From positions 3,029,001 to 3,093,000 of the forward strand of contig NZ_AP024907.1 of the NCBI RefSeq assembly GCF_024347135.1: a DNA stretch of 64,000 nt, given 5' to 3'. Both the position numbers and the translations under genes were made by a program. Source of the DNA: Vibrio spartinae (GTDB lineage: Bacteria > Pseudomonadota > Gammaproteobacteria > Enterobacterales > Vibrionaceae). Positions 9,371 to 17,785 of the stretch are shown here, in pieces (the stretch's first letter is position 1; every line of letters begins with the position of its first letter). Below the pieces are notes generated by a model. It was not told the DNA's origin. It saw only the letters and a program-made list of their open reading frames with translations, and did no database searches.

Positions 9371-10516
9371 ATGAGTCATCTTGATCACAATGATGTTCAA
9401 CAAACATCCCATCAGCGCAGTCTGAATGAGCAGTTTGTTGAAATTCATCAATATATTCGCGAGCAACTGCCTCAAATCGCCCGCATATCATTTGCCTTGT
9501 ACGAACCATTTTCAGATCACTTAAAGACCTATGCCGACAGCACCCCGGACCATGAAATTTTACACCGCTACGAATACCCGCTGAGTCAACTGACCGGGCT
9601 GAAGCGCTGTGCTACTGAACGATGCGATCGCTGTATCAACGATCCGACTCAGTCACTGGGAGCCGATACGCTTCACAATCAATGGCTCAAACAACAACGT
9701 TTTGGCGCATCACTCGCCTCCCCGATGTATTATGAGCATGAATTCATTGGTTTCATTTTTATCAATACTGCCGAAGGGTACCATTTCGACGAACAACTCA
9801 ATCAACAACTCTCCACGCATATCGACACGATTCGTCAGGCAATCGGGCGTGAATATGAAACCGTTTATAAGATTCTGGATATGACGAGTTTCATTCTCAA
9901 ACAGAATCCGAAACATCTGGCTCAAAGCCGTGATCATCAAGAAAGAATGTATCATTTCACCAAAATTATCGCCTGGGGCGTCTCACAGCGATATCATCTG
10001 GACGATGAAAAAATCGACCATATCACGCTTTTTTCCCGGTTACATGATATCGGTAAGCTCTCGATACCACATCGCTTGCTTTTAAAACCCGGAGAGCTGG
10101 AAATGACGGAAAGGCAACAGGTGATCGGGCATATTGAAAAAGGGGTTGAGATGATGGAATCCGTCTTATCACGCACTGACTGTCTTCATCATGCCTGTAT
10201 CCGGACACTGAAAGAAATTGTTTCCTACCACCATGAATTAATGGATGGTAGCGGCTATCCGCACGGACTCCAAGGTGATGATATTCCGGTTTCTGCGAGA
10301 ATTGTCACGGTTGCTAATATTTTTGATGCACTGACCACCCATCGACCTTATAAACAAGCTCGCTCAGTCCCCTTTGCCCTATTGGAACTAGAGAAAATGG
10401 TTGCCGAAGGAAAACTCGATAAACATTGTGTCAATGCGCTAAGAAACCATCAGGAATTTTTAAAAGACATCACCCGAAAATACCCGGAGCCGGATCCCTG
10501 CCATTTCTCCGACTAA
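9371..10516 (+). CDS. GAF-like/HD-GYP domain protein, candidate c-di-GMP phosphodiesterase
   Basis: A 381-residue cytoplasmic protein. The first ~165 residues look like a GAF-type sensor and carry a cysteine cluster CATERCDRC (C80, C85, C88). The C-terminal HD-GYP domain has LHDIGKL (H225, D226) and HHELMDGSGYPHGL (HHE 287-289, GYP 295-297), the metal-binding and signature motifs of HD-GYP phosphodiesterases, which hydrolyse cyclic di-GMP. The frame opens upstream at 9341 (TTG), but the ATG at 9371 has an aaggg site at proper spacing. It is followed by ~300 non-coding bases before the acyl-CoA ligase. Intact motifs suggest activity; I infer this, it is not shown. Confidence 0.88.
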   Translation: MSHLDHNDVQQTSHQRSLNEQFVEIHQYIREQLPQIARISFALYEPFSDHLKTYADSTPDHEILHRYEYPLSQLTGLKRCATERCDRCINDPTQSLGADTLHNQWLKQQRFGASLASPMYYEHEFIGFIFINTAEGYHFDEQLNQQLSTHIDTIRQAIGREYETVYKILDMTSFILKQNPKHLAQSRDHQERMYHFTKIIAWGVSQRYHLDDEKIDHITLFSRLHDIGKLSIPHRLLLKPGELEMTERQQVIGHIEKGVEMMESVLSRTDCLHHACIRTLKEIVSYHHELMDGSGYPHGLQGDDIPVSARIVTVANIFDALTTHRPYKQARSVPFALLELEKMVAEGKLDKHCVNALRNHQEFLKDITRKYPEPDPCHFSD

Positions 10517-10824
10517 ATCGTCATTCCTTTATTCCAGTCACCAGCAGAGATCAAGCAGCAGAGTGAATCACTTGCTGACGTAACTTATCTCGAAATACAT
10601 CACAAAAATGAATCACATAAAGAACAAAGTTATCGAAATAATCTTAAAGTAAAGCTAACTCAATCCAAACTTTGAAATTCAATAAAACAGCTCGTTAATG
10701 GCTAGCTATAAATATAGAGTATCGATAAAGGCCTGTGTCTGATGACGCACTCCGAGTCATATATCGTGAGTCCACTTAGACACCAATGCCACCAAATAAT
10801 ACTGCCTAATAATGGATATACCTT
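10517..10824 (+). other. Intergenic region, AT-rich, no gene seen
   Basis: About 308 bases between the HD-GYP gene and the acyl-CoA ligase. I see no convincing terminator, small ORF with ribosome-binding site, or known RNA element. It probably contains the promoter of the ligase gene. Confidence 0.6.
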
Positions 10825-12540
10825 ATGCTCAACAAAGGACATCAAACCCATACCGATAACAGTACATTAAGAACACCTTACGAATGTATGCTCCACTGGG
10901 CTGAATCGCGACCCGATGATATCTATCTGAAACAGATCAGACATCGCCGCTTTGAGACATATACATTTGCTCAAGTGGCCGACCATGCGCAAAGGTTGGT
11001 CAGTGCATTACATGATCTCAACCTGAAACCCGGGGACCGCGTCGCAATCATTTCTAAAAACTGTGCTGAATGGTTTATTTGTGATCTGGCAATTATGCTG
11101 GGCGGTTTTGTCAGCGTACCAATTTTTCCAACTGCCAAAGAAGACACCATCGATTATTGCCTCACTCACAGTGAGTGCAAAGCAGCGTTCATTGGCAAGC
11201 TGGATGACATGACCGCCGTGATGGACATTTTGAACAACCAACCTGATTTGATCAGCATTTCTCTCCCATACGATAGTACACCACACTGCCAGTATCAGTA
11301 CAACCAACTGATTCACGATCACCCCCCCACAACCGACAAGCCGCAGCATGATGAACAATCGCTGATGTCAATTGTATACACATCCGGTACATCCGGTACC
11401 CCCAAAGGTGCGATGTTAAGTTATGGTGGTTTCGCTTGGTCTGTGAGCCAGTTAAGTCAGTGTATCGGAATCGAGAGCCATGATCGGCTTTTCTCATATC
11501 TGCCGTTGGCTCATATTACAGAACGCGTTTATATTTTTGGCTCTTCTATCTTCTCCGGTGCGCAAACCGCGTTTCCGGAGTCCCTCGATACGTTTATCGA
11601 AGATGTCAAAATGCATTGCCCGACACTATTTATTTCAGTCCCTCGGTTATGGACACTTTTTCAGCAACGCATTCTGGATACCCTTCCACAAAAACGGCTT
11701 GATCTGCTCCTCAAGATCCCATTGATTCGAACCATCATCCGCAATAAAGTCGCCCATGCATTAGGCCTGAACAAAGCGAGAGTGCTTGGCTGCGGTTCGG
11801 CACCGGTCTCTCCTGAACTGTTGCTTTGGTATGATAAGCTGGGTCTGAAGATTACGGAGGCTTGGGGAATGAGTGAGTCCTTCGCTTACTCAACACTCAA
11901 CTACCCTTATCAAAAATCCAAAGTCGGTACGGTCGGCCTCGCCGGTCCGGGCGTTACTCTCAAGATAGCGGAAGAAGGTGAAGTTTTAGTTCAGAGTAAA
12001 GGGTTATTTACCGGTTACTACAAAAATGAACAGGCAACCCGTGAAGTCTTAACCGATGATGGCTGGCTGAAAACGGGTGATATTGGCAAAATTGATTCAG
12101 AAGGTTACCTGTCCCTTCTGGGGAGAAAAAACGATACGTTCAAAACAGCGAAAGGTAAATTTGTCTCTCCGGTTCCCATTGAGAAAAAACTCTATCAAAC
12201 CAGCCGTGTTGAAATGCTATGTCTCATCGGTTTAGGTCTACCCGGACCGATCCTGTTGGTTGTCCCGCATGATATCCCCAATTTCAATAAAGCCCGCTAT
12301 GAACGTTCAGCCAAACGTATCATCGAAACGCTCAATCAAGAGTTGCAATCTCATGAGCAAATCAGAGGGGTATTAATGGTGAAAGATGTCTGGCGTATTG
12401 AGAATGGTATTCTGACGCCAACACTCAAGATCAAAAGGCACTTGCTGGAACAACAGTATCACCAACTGGGATTACACTGGCCAAAAGATAAGCTTGTGGT
12501 ATGGGAAGACGCAATCTCCGAAAATCATCCATATGGCTGA
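10825..12540 (+). CDS. Long-chain fatty acid--CoA ligase family (AMP-binding) protein
   Basis: A 571-residue adenylate-forming enzyme. The ATP/AMP-binding signature YTSGTSGTPKGAMLSY lies near residue 188; the downstream motifs EAWGMSES (~345), GWLKTGDIG (~412) and GRKNDTFKTAKGKFVSP (~433) are in order, so the domain layout is complete and resembles the long-chain acyl-CoA synthetase branch. It should activate a fatty acid to acyl-AMP and then acyl-CoA. It has no visible signal peptide or membrane anchor. The start at 10825 has only a weak ribosome-binding site. It is convergent with the DUF1127 gene. The exact chain length and role (import, membrane turnover) cannot be told. Confidence 0.87.
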   Translation: MLNKGHQTHTDNSTLRTPYECMLHWAESRPDDIYLKQIRHRRFETYTFAQVADHAQRLVSALHDLNLKPGDRVAIISKNCAEWFICDLAIMLGGFVSVPIFPTAKEDTIDYCLTHSECKAAFIGKLDDMTAVMDILNNQPDLISISLPYDSTPHCQYQYNQLIHDHPPTTDKPQHDEQSLMSIVYTSGTSGTPKGAMLSYGGFAWSVSQLSQCIGIESHDRLFSYLPLAHITERVYIFGSSIFSGAQTAFPESLDTFIEDVKMHCPTLFISVPRLWTLFQQRILDTLPQKRLDLLLKIPLIRTIIRNKVAHALGLNKARVLGCGSAPVSPELLLWYDKLGLKITEAWGMSESFAYSTLNYPYQKSKVGTVGLAGPGVTLKIAEEGEVLVQSKGLFTGYYKNEQATREVLTDDGWLKTGDIGKIDSEGYLSLLGRKNDTFKTAKGKFVSPVPIEKKLYQTSRVEMLCLIGLGLPGPILLVVPHDIPNFNKARYERSAKRIIETLNQELQSHEQIRGVLMVKDVWRIENGILTPTLKIKRHLLEQQYHQLGLHWPKDKLVVWEDAISENHPYG

Positions 12541-12598
12541 GCCCATGAATGATCTTCAGATACTTGGTGCGAAACACAAACACCGGAATCACCGTCGA

Positions 12599-12805
12599 TT
12601 AATCCCAGAAAGATTTTTGACACTCGGTGTGAGCATCTTCCCGGGTCAGACCAATGTCTTCCAACAGATGTTCCGGCAATTCTGATAATTGTTGGCGTGT
12701 CTGATAATTGCGCTGCCATTGTTTTATCAAAGAGTAGATATTCTTAACCCAAAAACGATAAGTATCAATCAAAGGCGGTTGAATTTTATTGACAATAACG
12801 TTCAT
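12599..12805 (-). CDS. DUF1127 small protein
   Basis: A 68-residue protein whose C-terminal half is the DUF1127 motif (YQTRQQLSELPEHLLEDIGL, then TREDA), seen in many small proteobacterial proteins, some of which affect RNA turnover or phosphate/carbon metabolism. The frame is open further upstream, but the ATG at 12805 has an aagga site and gives the usual family length. It is divergent from the LysR gene at 12906 with 100 bases between; DUF1127 genes beside LysR regulators are common, so the regulator may control it (inference). Confidence 0.82.
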   Translation of the reverse strand: MNVIVNKIQPPLIDTYRFWVKNIYSLIKQWQRNYQTRQQLSELPEHLLEDIGLTREDAHTECQKSFWD

Positions 12806-12905
12806 AGTTTTTCCTTGATATATGGTGTTTTCGTGGTTAAATAATCGTCGAAAATAGTTCGTGGCACAAACGATAAAATCTGACACTCAATTAAGGAAAA
12901 CTTAA

Positions 12906-13844
12906 GTGAAAAGTCGCCTACCTCCTTTACAATCTGTCTATTATTTTTACATGGCGGCACAAGCAGGCAGCTTCAAAATTGCGTCCGAGCAGCTCTTTGT
13001 CAGTGCCGCTGCAATCAGCCAGCAAATTCGTCAACTAGAAGAGTGGTTAAAGTGTGAATTGTTCATTCGTCAGCACAGGCGAGTCCATCTGACAACAGAA
13101 GGACAGATCCTATATAAATATGCTCAAAAAGGGTTTTCCGAACTCTATGCTGGAATACAACATCTAACGCAGGATTCGTCACCGAATCAGCTCTCGATTT
13201 CCACTCATCCGGCTTTCGCCCAACACTGGCTTGTTCCCAAACTTCAAGAGTTCAGACAAATACATCCAGATATCATACTGCTGATCGATCCAAAAGATGC
13301 ATTGGTGACATTTCAGGATGATTCAGTTGATCTCTGTATTCGTTATGGACAAGGGAACTATGAAAACCTGACCAGTATCAAATTGATGGATGAAGTGCTC
13401 TATCCCGTATGCCATCCTCTCTATCAAAAACAGCATCGCATCGAATCAGTGAATGATTTATATCGTGTTGACTTAATTGAAGATATGATTCCAGATATGA
13501 GTTGGGAGCTATGGTTGAACTCTATCGGTGCTCCAACCGGGCGTCCAACCCTTCAATATGAGGGGTCGCTGTTTGTGCTGGAAGGGGCATTAGCCGTACA
13601 AGGTGTTGCCCTGATGAAACACACGCTGGCTCATCGCTATATTCAGGAAGGAAAACTCATTCGGATAGGGCATCAAGCCATCCGCTCTCGTTACAGTTAC
13701 TATATCTGTGCCCCAGAAAGTTACCTGCAAAGAAAAAAGGTCAAAGTCTTCATTGCTTGGATACAAGAACAAATCGCAACTTTCACTCTTTCCGGTTTAA
13801 ACGAGCTTGATATTATTGAACAGACCATCATCGAACGTACATAA
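12906..13844 (+). CDS. LysR-family regulator, GcvA-like
   Basis: A 312-residue LysR regulator of the GcvA-like branch: N-terminal LPPLQSVYYFYMAAQAGSFK and SAAAISQQIRQLEEWL form the helix-turn-helix; the effector domain has CIRYGQGNYENLTSIKLMDE, typical of that branch. It starts with GTG at 12906, preceded by aagga. It is divergent from the DUF1127 gene, the most likely local target. The downstream terminator is shared with fusA on the other strand. Confidence 0.85.
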   Translation: MKSRLPPLQSVYYFYMAAQAGSFKIASEQLFVSAAAISQQIRQLEEWLKCELFIRQHRRVHLTTEGQILYKYAQKGFSELYAGIQHLTQDSSPNQLSISTHPAFAQHWLVPKLQEFRQIHPDIILLIDPKDALVTFQDDSVDLCIRYGQGNYENLTSIKLMDEVLYPVCHPLYQKQHRIESVNDLYRVDLIEDMIPDMSWELWLNSIGAPTGRPTLQYEGSLFVLEGALAVQGVALMKHTLAHRYIQEGKLIRIGHQAIRSRYSYYICAPESYLQRKKVKVFIAWIQEQIATFTLSGLNELDIIEQTIIERT

Positions 13845-13942
13845 AGCAACATACGTAAGATGTAGATGATGAAAAGGTTCATCGCAGGGCAGGAACTGGA
13901 AACCACCACCACAGCCAAAATCAGTTGTTCAGAAATCACAAC

Positions 13943-13976
13943 AAAAAGCCCCGTCTGCTTTCGCTCGCGGGGCTTT
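13943..13976 (-). terminator. Terminator of the second EF-G gene (may serve both strands)
   Basis: Arms AAAGCCCCG (13945-13953) and CGGGGCTTT (13968-13976), 9 bp, with a 14-base loop. On the minus strand it is followed by a T run, fitting the fusA mRNA end; the convergent LysR gene ends 100 bases away. Confidence 0.87.
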
Positions 13977-14002
13977 GTCGTTAAAGGGTTAACCCGGAAG
14001 AA

Positions 14003-16090
14003 TTACTTCTTCGCGTTACGTTCTTTAACTTCAGCGATAACTTTCTCAGCAACGTTTGCTGGACATGCTGCGTATTTTTCGAACTCCATAGAGAACTGAC
14101 CACGACCTGACGTCATAGTACGCAGTGTACCGATGTAGCCGAACATCTCTGAAAGAGGAACGTCTGCTTTGATCCGTACGCCAGTTGCACCAGCTTGTTG
14201 GTCTTTGATCATACCACGACGACGGTTCAGGTCACCGATGACATCACCAACGTTATCGTCTGGTGAGAACACGTCAACTTTCATGATTGGCTCAAGAAGC
14301 TGTGCGCCGGCTTTTGGCATTGACTGACGGAATGCGCCTTTCGCTGCGATTTCAAATGCGATTGCAGATGAATCCACTGCGTGGAAGCCACCGTCGAACA
14401 GTTCAACTTCAACGTCCAAAGTCGGGAAGCCAGCCAGAACACCGTGCTCCATCATACCTTCGAAGCCTTTCTCGATTGCAGGCCAGAATTCTTTAGGGAC
14501 GTTACCACCAACAACAGTTGATTTGAACGAGAAGCCAGAGTTTGGCTCACCTGGTTTGATACGGTAGTCGATCTTACCGAACTGACCAGAACCACCAGAC
14601 TGTTTCTTGTGCGTGTAGCTGTCTTCGATTTCTTTGGTAATCGTTTCACGGTAAGCAACCTGAGGTGCTCCCACTTCCAGATCAACGCCGTAAGTCCGTT
14701 TCAGGATGTCTACTTTGATGTCCAGGTGAAGTTCGCCCATACCTTTCAGGATGGTTTCGCCTGAATCTTCATCAGTTTCAACCTGGAATGATGGATCTTC
14801 TGCAACCATCTTACCGATCGCGATACCCATTTTCTCAGTAGAACCTTTATCTTTCGGAGAAACCGCGATAGAGATTACCGGTGTTGGGAAGATCATTGGC
14901 TCAAGTGTACATTCGTGTTTTGGATCACACAGCGTGTGACCGGTCTGAACGTTCTTCATACCAACAACTGCGATGATATCACCCGCTTGTGCTGAAGTGA
15001 TTTCAGTACGGTCATCAGCCTGCATCTCAACCATACGGCCGATACGCTCTGTTTTACCAGTTGCAGAGTTGAGAATGGTATCACCTTTCTTCATCACACC
15101 TGAGTAGATACGGATGAAAGTCAGAGCACCGAAGCGGTCATCCATGATCTTGAATGCCAGCGCTTTCAAAGGTTCTGCTGCGTCTACTTTTGCCACTTCG
15201 CCAGTTGGTTCACCAGTTTGTGGATCAGTCAGTTCCTGCGGATCAACTTCTGTTGGGTTTGGCAGATAATCAACAACTGCGTCCAGAACCAGCTGAACAC
15301 CTTTGTTCTTAAATGCAGAACCACAGTAAGTTGGGAAAAATACTAGGTCACGTGTCCCTTTACGGATACAACGTTTGATGTCTTCGATAGAAGGTTCTTC
15401 GCCGTCCATGTAAGCCATCATTAGATCGTCGTCTTGCTCAACAGCAGTTTCAATCAGGTACTCACGATATTCTTCTACCTGATCAACCATATCTGCTGGA
15501 ACATCTTTGATTTCGTAGTTTTCTGGCAGACCTGTGTCATCCCATACATACGCTTGACGAGATAATACGTCAACAACGCCGACGAATTCATCTTCGCGGC
15601 CGATAGGCAAAGTCATTACCAGAGGAGTCGCAGCCAGTACACTCTTCACTTGCTCAATAACGCGGAAGAAGTCTGCACCCATGCGGTCCAGTTTGTTTAC
15701 GAAGATCAGACGAGATACTTCTGATTCGTTCGCGTAACGCCAGTTGGTTTCTGATTGTGGTTCAACACCACCAGAACCACAGAATACACCGATACCGCCA
15801 TCAAGAACTTTCAGTGAACGGTATACTTCTACTGTAAAGTCAACGTGTCCAGGAGTATCGATAACGTTTAGACGGTGGTTTTTCCACTCACAAGTTACCG
15901 CAGCTGATTGGATAGTAATACCGCGCTCTGCTTCCTGTTCCATGAAGTCCGTAGTAGATTCACCATCGTGAACCTCACCAGTTCTATGGATTTTACCAGT
16001 AAGCTTAAGAATACGCTCAGTGGTAGTGGTTTTACCCGCGTCAACGTGCGCGAAAATACCAATGTTTCTGTATTTCGATAAATCTGCCAT
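14003..16090 (-). CDS. fusA2: Elongation factor G, second type (EF-G2)
   Basis: A 695-residue translational GTPase. G motifs are intact: [15 protein letters not shown] (G1, residues ~14-28), RGITI (G2), DTPGHVDF (G3) and NKLDRMG (G4), followed by EF-G domains II-V up to the C-terminus ([15 protein letters not shown]). It is not in a str operon (no rpsL, rpsG or tuf beside it), and its N-terminus ([20 protein letters not shown]) is that of the second EF-G of Vibrio and Pseudomonas. The canonical fusA is presumably elsewhere. EF-G paralogues may split translocation and ribosome recycling or act under stress. radA lies upstream on the same strand with ~180 bases between, so separate transcription is likely. 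Confidence 0.9.
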   Translation of the reverse strand: MADLSKYRNIGIFAHVDAGKTTTTERILKLTGKIHRTGEVHDGESTTDFMEQEAERGITIQSAAVTCEWKNHRLNVIDTPGHVDFTVEVYRSLKVLDGGIGVFCGSGGVEPQSETNWRYANESEVSRLIFVNKLDRMGADFFRVIEQVKSVLAATPLVMTLPIGREDEFVGVVDVLSRQAYVWDDTGLPENYEIKDVPADMVDQVEEYREYLIETAVEQDDDLMMAYMDGEEPSIEDIKRCIRKGTRDLVFFPTYCGSAFKNKGVQLVLDAVVDYLPNPTEVDPQELTDPQTGEPTGEVAKVDAAEPLKALAFKIMDDRFGALTFIRIYSGVMKKGDTILNSATGKTERIGRMVEMQADDRTEITSAQAGDIIAVVGMKNVQTGHTLCDPKHECTLEPMIFPTPVISIAVSPKDKGSTEKMGIAIGKMVAEDPSFQVETDEDSGETILKGMGELHLDIKVDILKRTYGVDLEVGAPQVAYRETITKEIEDSYTHKKQSGGSGQFGKIDYRIKPGEPNSGFSFKSTVVGGNVPKEFWPAIEKGFEGMMEHGVLAGFPTLDVEVELFDGGFHAVDSSAIAFEIAAKGAFRQSMPKAGAQLLEPIMKVDVFSPDDNVGDVIGDLNRRRGMIKDQQAGATGVRIKADVPLSEMFGYIGTLRTMTSGRGQFSMEFEKYAACPANVAEKVIAEVKERNAKK

Positions 16091-16269
16091 TGTCTTACTC
16101 TGTTAATAAGGTATAAAGTGCGCGCAGAGTATATCATAATCCATCAAGACTGATAGCCCCGCTCGCGGTTTGGTGAAAAATATTTTCCATCGCCTTATTT
16201 AAAGGTGATTTACAATATTTTTGCTGGTTATTCATCTGAGAAACAAGCTAAATTTCTCAATCAGTGCTG

Positions 16270-17649
16270 TTAAAGCTCATCAAATGCCTGAATCGCATCG
16301 GCCAATTTTTTCACCGCATGGATTTGCATCCCTTCAATACCACCTTTCGGCATATTTGCATGAGGAATAATGGCTTTTTTAAACCCATGTTTAAAAGCTT
16401 CATTTAACCGCTCCTGTCCACTCGGCACAGGACGGATCTCTCCCGCGAGCCCGACTTCACCAAAAATGACCACATCTTTGGGTAAAGCCCGGTCTCGAAA
16501 ACTCGATAATAATGCCATCACCAGTGCCAGATCCGCACTGGTTTCGGTCACTTTCACGCCACCGACGACATTCACAAACACATCTTGATCAGCCATCATC
16601 AGACCACCGTGCTTATGTAAAACAGCCAGAAGTAAAGAAAGACGGTTTTGCTCAAGGCCGACAGCCACCCGGCGCGGGTTCGCAAGTTGTGAGTAGTCCA
16701 CCAGCGCTTGAATCTCGACCAAGAGTGGGCGCGTGCCTTCCCAGACCACCATGACAGAACTACCGGATGTTTCTTCTTCACCTCTGGATAAAAATATAGC
16801 AGAGGGATTACTGACTTCTCTCATACCTTGCCCGGTCATCGCAAAAACGCCCAGCTCGTTCACAGCCCCAAAGCGGTTTTTGTGACTTCTGAGCGTTCTG
16901 AAGCGACTGTCTGTCCCGCCATCCAATAACACTGAGCAGTCAATAATATGTTCAAGCACTTTCGGCCCTGCCAACGTTCCATCTTTTGTTACGTGGCCGA
17001 CAATAAATAGCGCAACATGATTTTGTTTCGCATAACGAGTTAATGCCGTGGCTGATTCCCGGACTTGAGAGACACTGCCCGGTGATGACTGAACATCAGC
17101 AACATGCATCACTTGAATCGAGTCAATCACCATAACCTTCGGCTGCTCTTGTTCTGCAATCTGGCAGATTCGATCAACACTGGTTTCAGATAACATTCGG
17201 AGCCGATCTTTCGGCAATCCTAAACGAGAAGCTCGCATTGCAACCTGCTGGAGCGACTCCTCACCGGTGACATACAGCGTCGAAACCCCACTGGCGAGAT
17301 AGCACATGACCTGTAACAATAACGTTGATTTCCCAGCCCCCGGATTGCCACCAATCAGGATTGCAGCACCGGGAACGACCCCCCCACCCAAAACACGGTC
17401 TAATTCTTTAAACCCACAGGTAAAACGAGGCACTTCTTGTAGGTCAATATCAGCCAATGTTTGAACTTTGGCTTCAGTCACGTCACCTGCATAACCACTC
17501 AATCGCTCATTCCGAGAAACCTGAGGAGAGGCAGCCAACCGGACTTCCGTAATGGTATTCCATGCGCCACATGCATTACATTGCCCTTGCCAGCGAGGAA
17601 AATCCGCACCACAATCATTACAAACGTATGCTCTTTTTGTCTTCGCCAT
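16270..17649 (-). CDS. radA: RadA, DNA repair/recombination ATPase
   Basis: RadA (Sms) is a RecA-like helicase that promotes branch migration in recombination. The 459-residue protein has the N-terminal zinc finger (C10, C13, C24, C27), a Walker A GGNPGAGKSTLLL (~residue 93), the RadA-specific KNRFG motif (~255) and a C-terminal Lon-protease-like domain. Length and motifs match the family. The ATG is preceded by gagggg. It is divergent from the PilZ gene, with 136 bases between. Confidence 0.95.
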   Translation of the reverse strand: MAKTKRAYVCNDCGADFPRWQGQCNACGAWNTITEVRLAASPQVSRNERLSGYAGDVTEAKVQTLADIDLQEVPRFTCGFKELDRVLGGGVVPGAAILIGGNPGAGKSTLLLQVMCYLASGVSTLYVTGEESLQQVAMRASRLGLPKDRLRMLSETSVDRICQIAEQEQPKVMVIDSIQVMHVADVQSSPGSVSQVRESATALTRYAKQNHVALFIVGHVTKDGTLAGPKVLEHIIDCSVLLDGGTDSRFRTLRSHKNRFGAVNELGVFAMTGQGMREVSNPSAIFLSRGEEETSGSSVMVVWEGTRPLLVEIQALVDYSQLANPRRVAVGLEQNRLSLLLAVLHKHGGLMMADQDVFVNVVGGVKVTETSADLALVMALLSSFRDRALPKDVVIFGEVGLAGEIRPVPSGQERLNEAFKHGFKKAIIPHANMPKGGIEGMQIHAVKKLADAIQAFDEL

Positions 17650-17785
17650 ATCCCCTCAACTCGACTATGGAATGTGATTCAGTATACAGTTTAATTCGAG
17701 CAAACCCGAAAATAACAAATAACTCATTAAATTATTGACGAAAAAAGCCGATAATTATTTCAGAGCGTGGACATCATAAATAATT

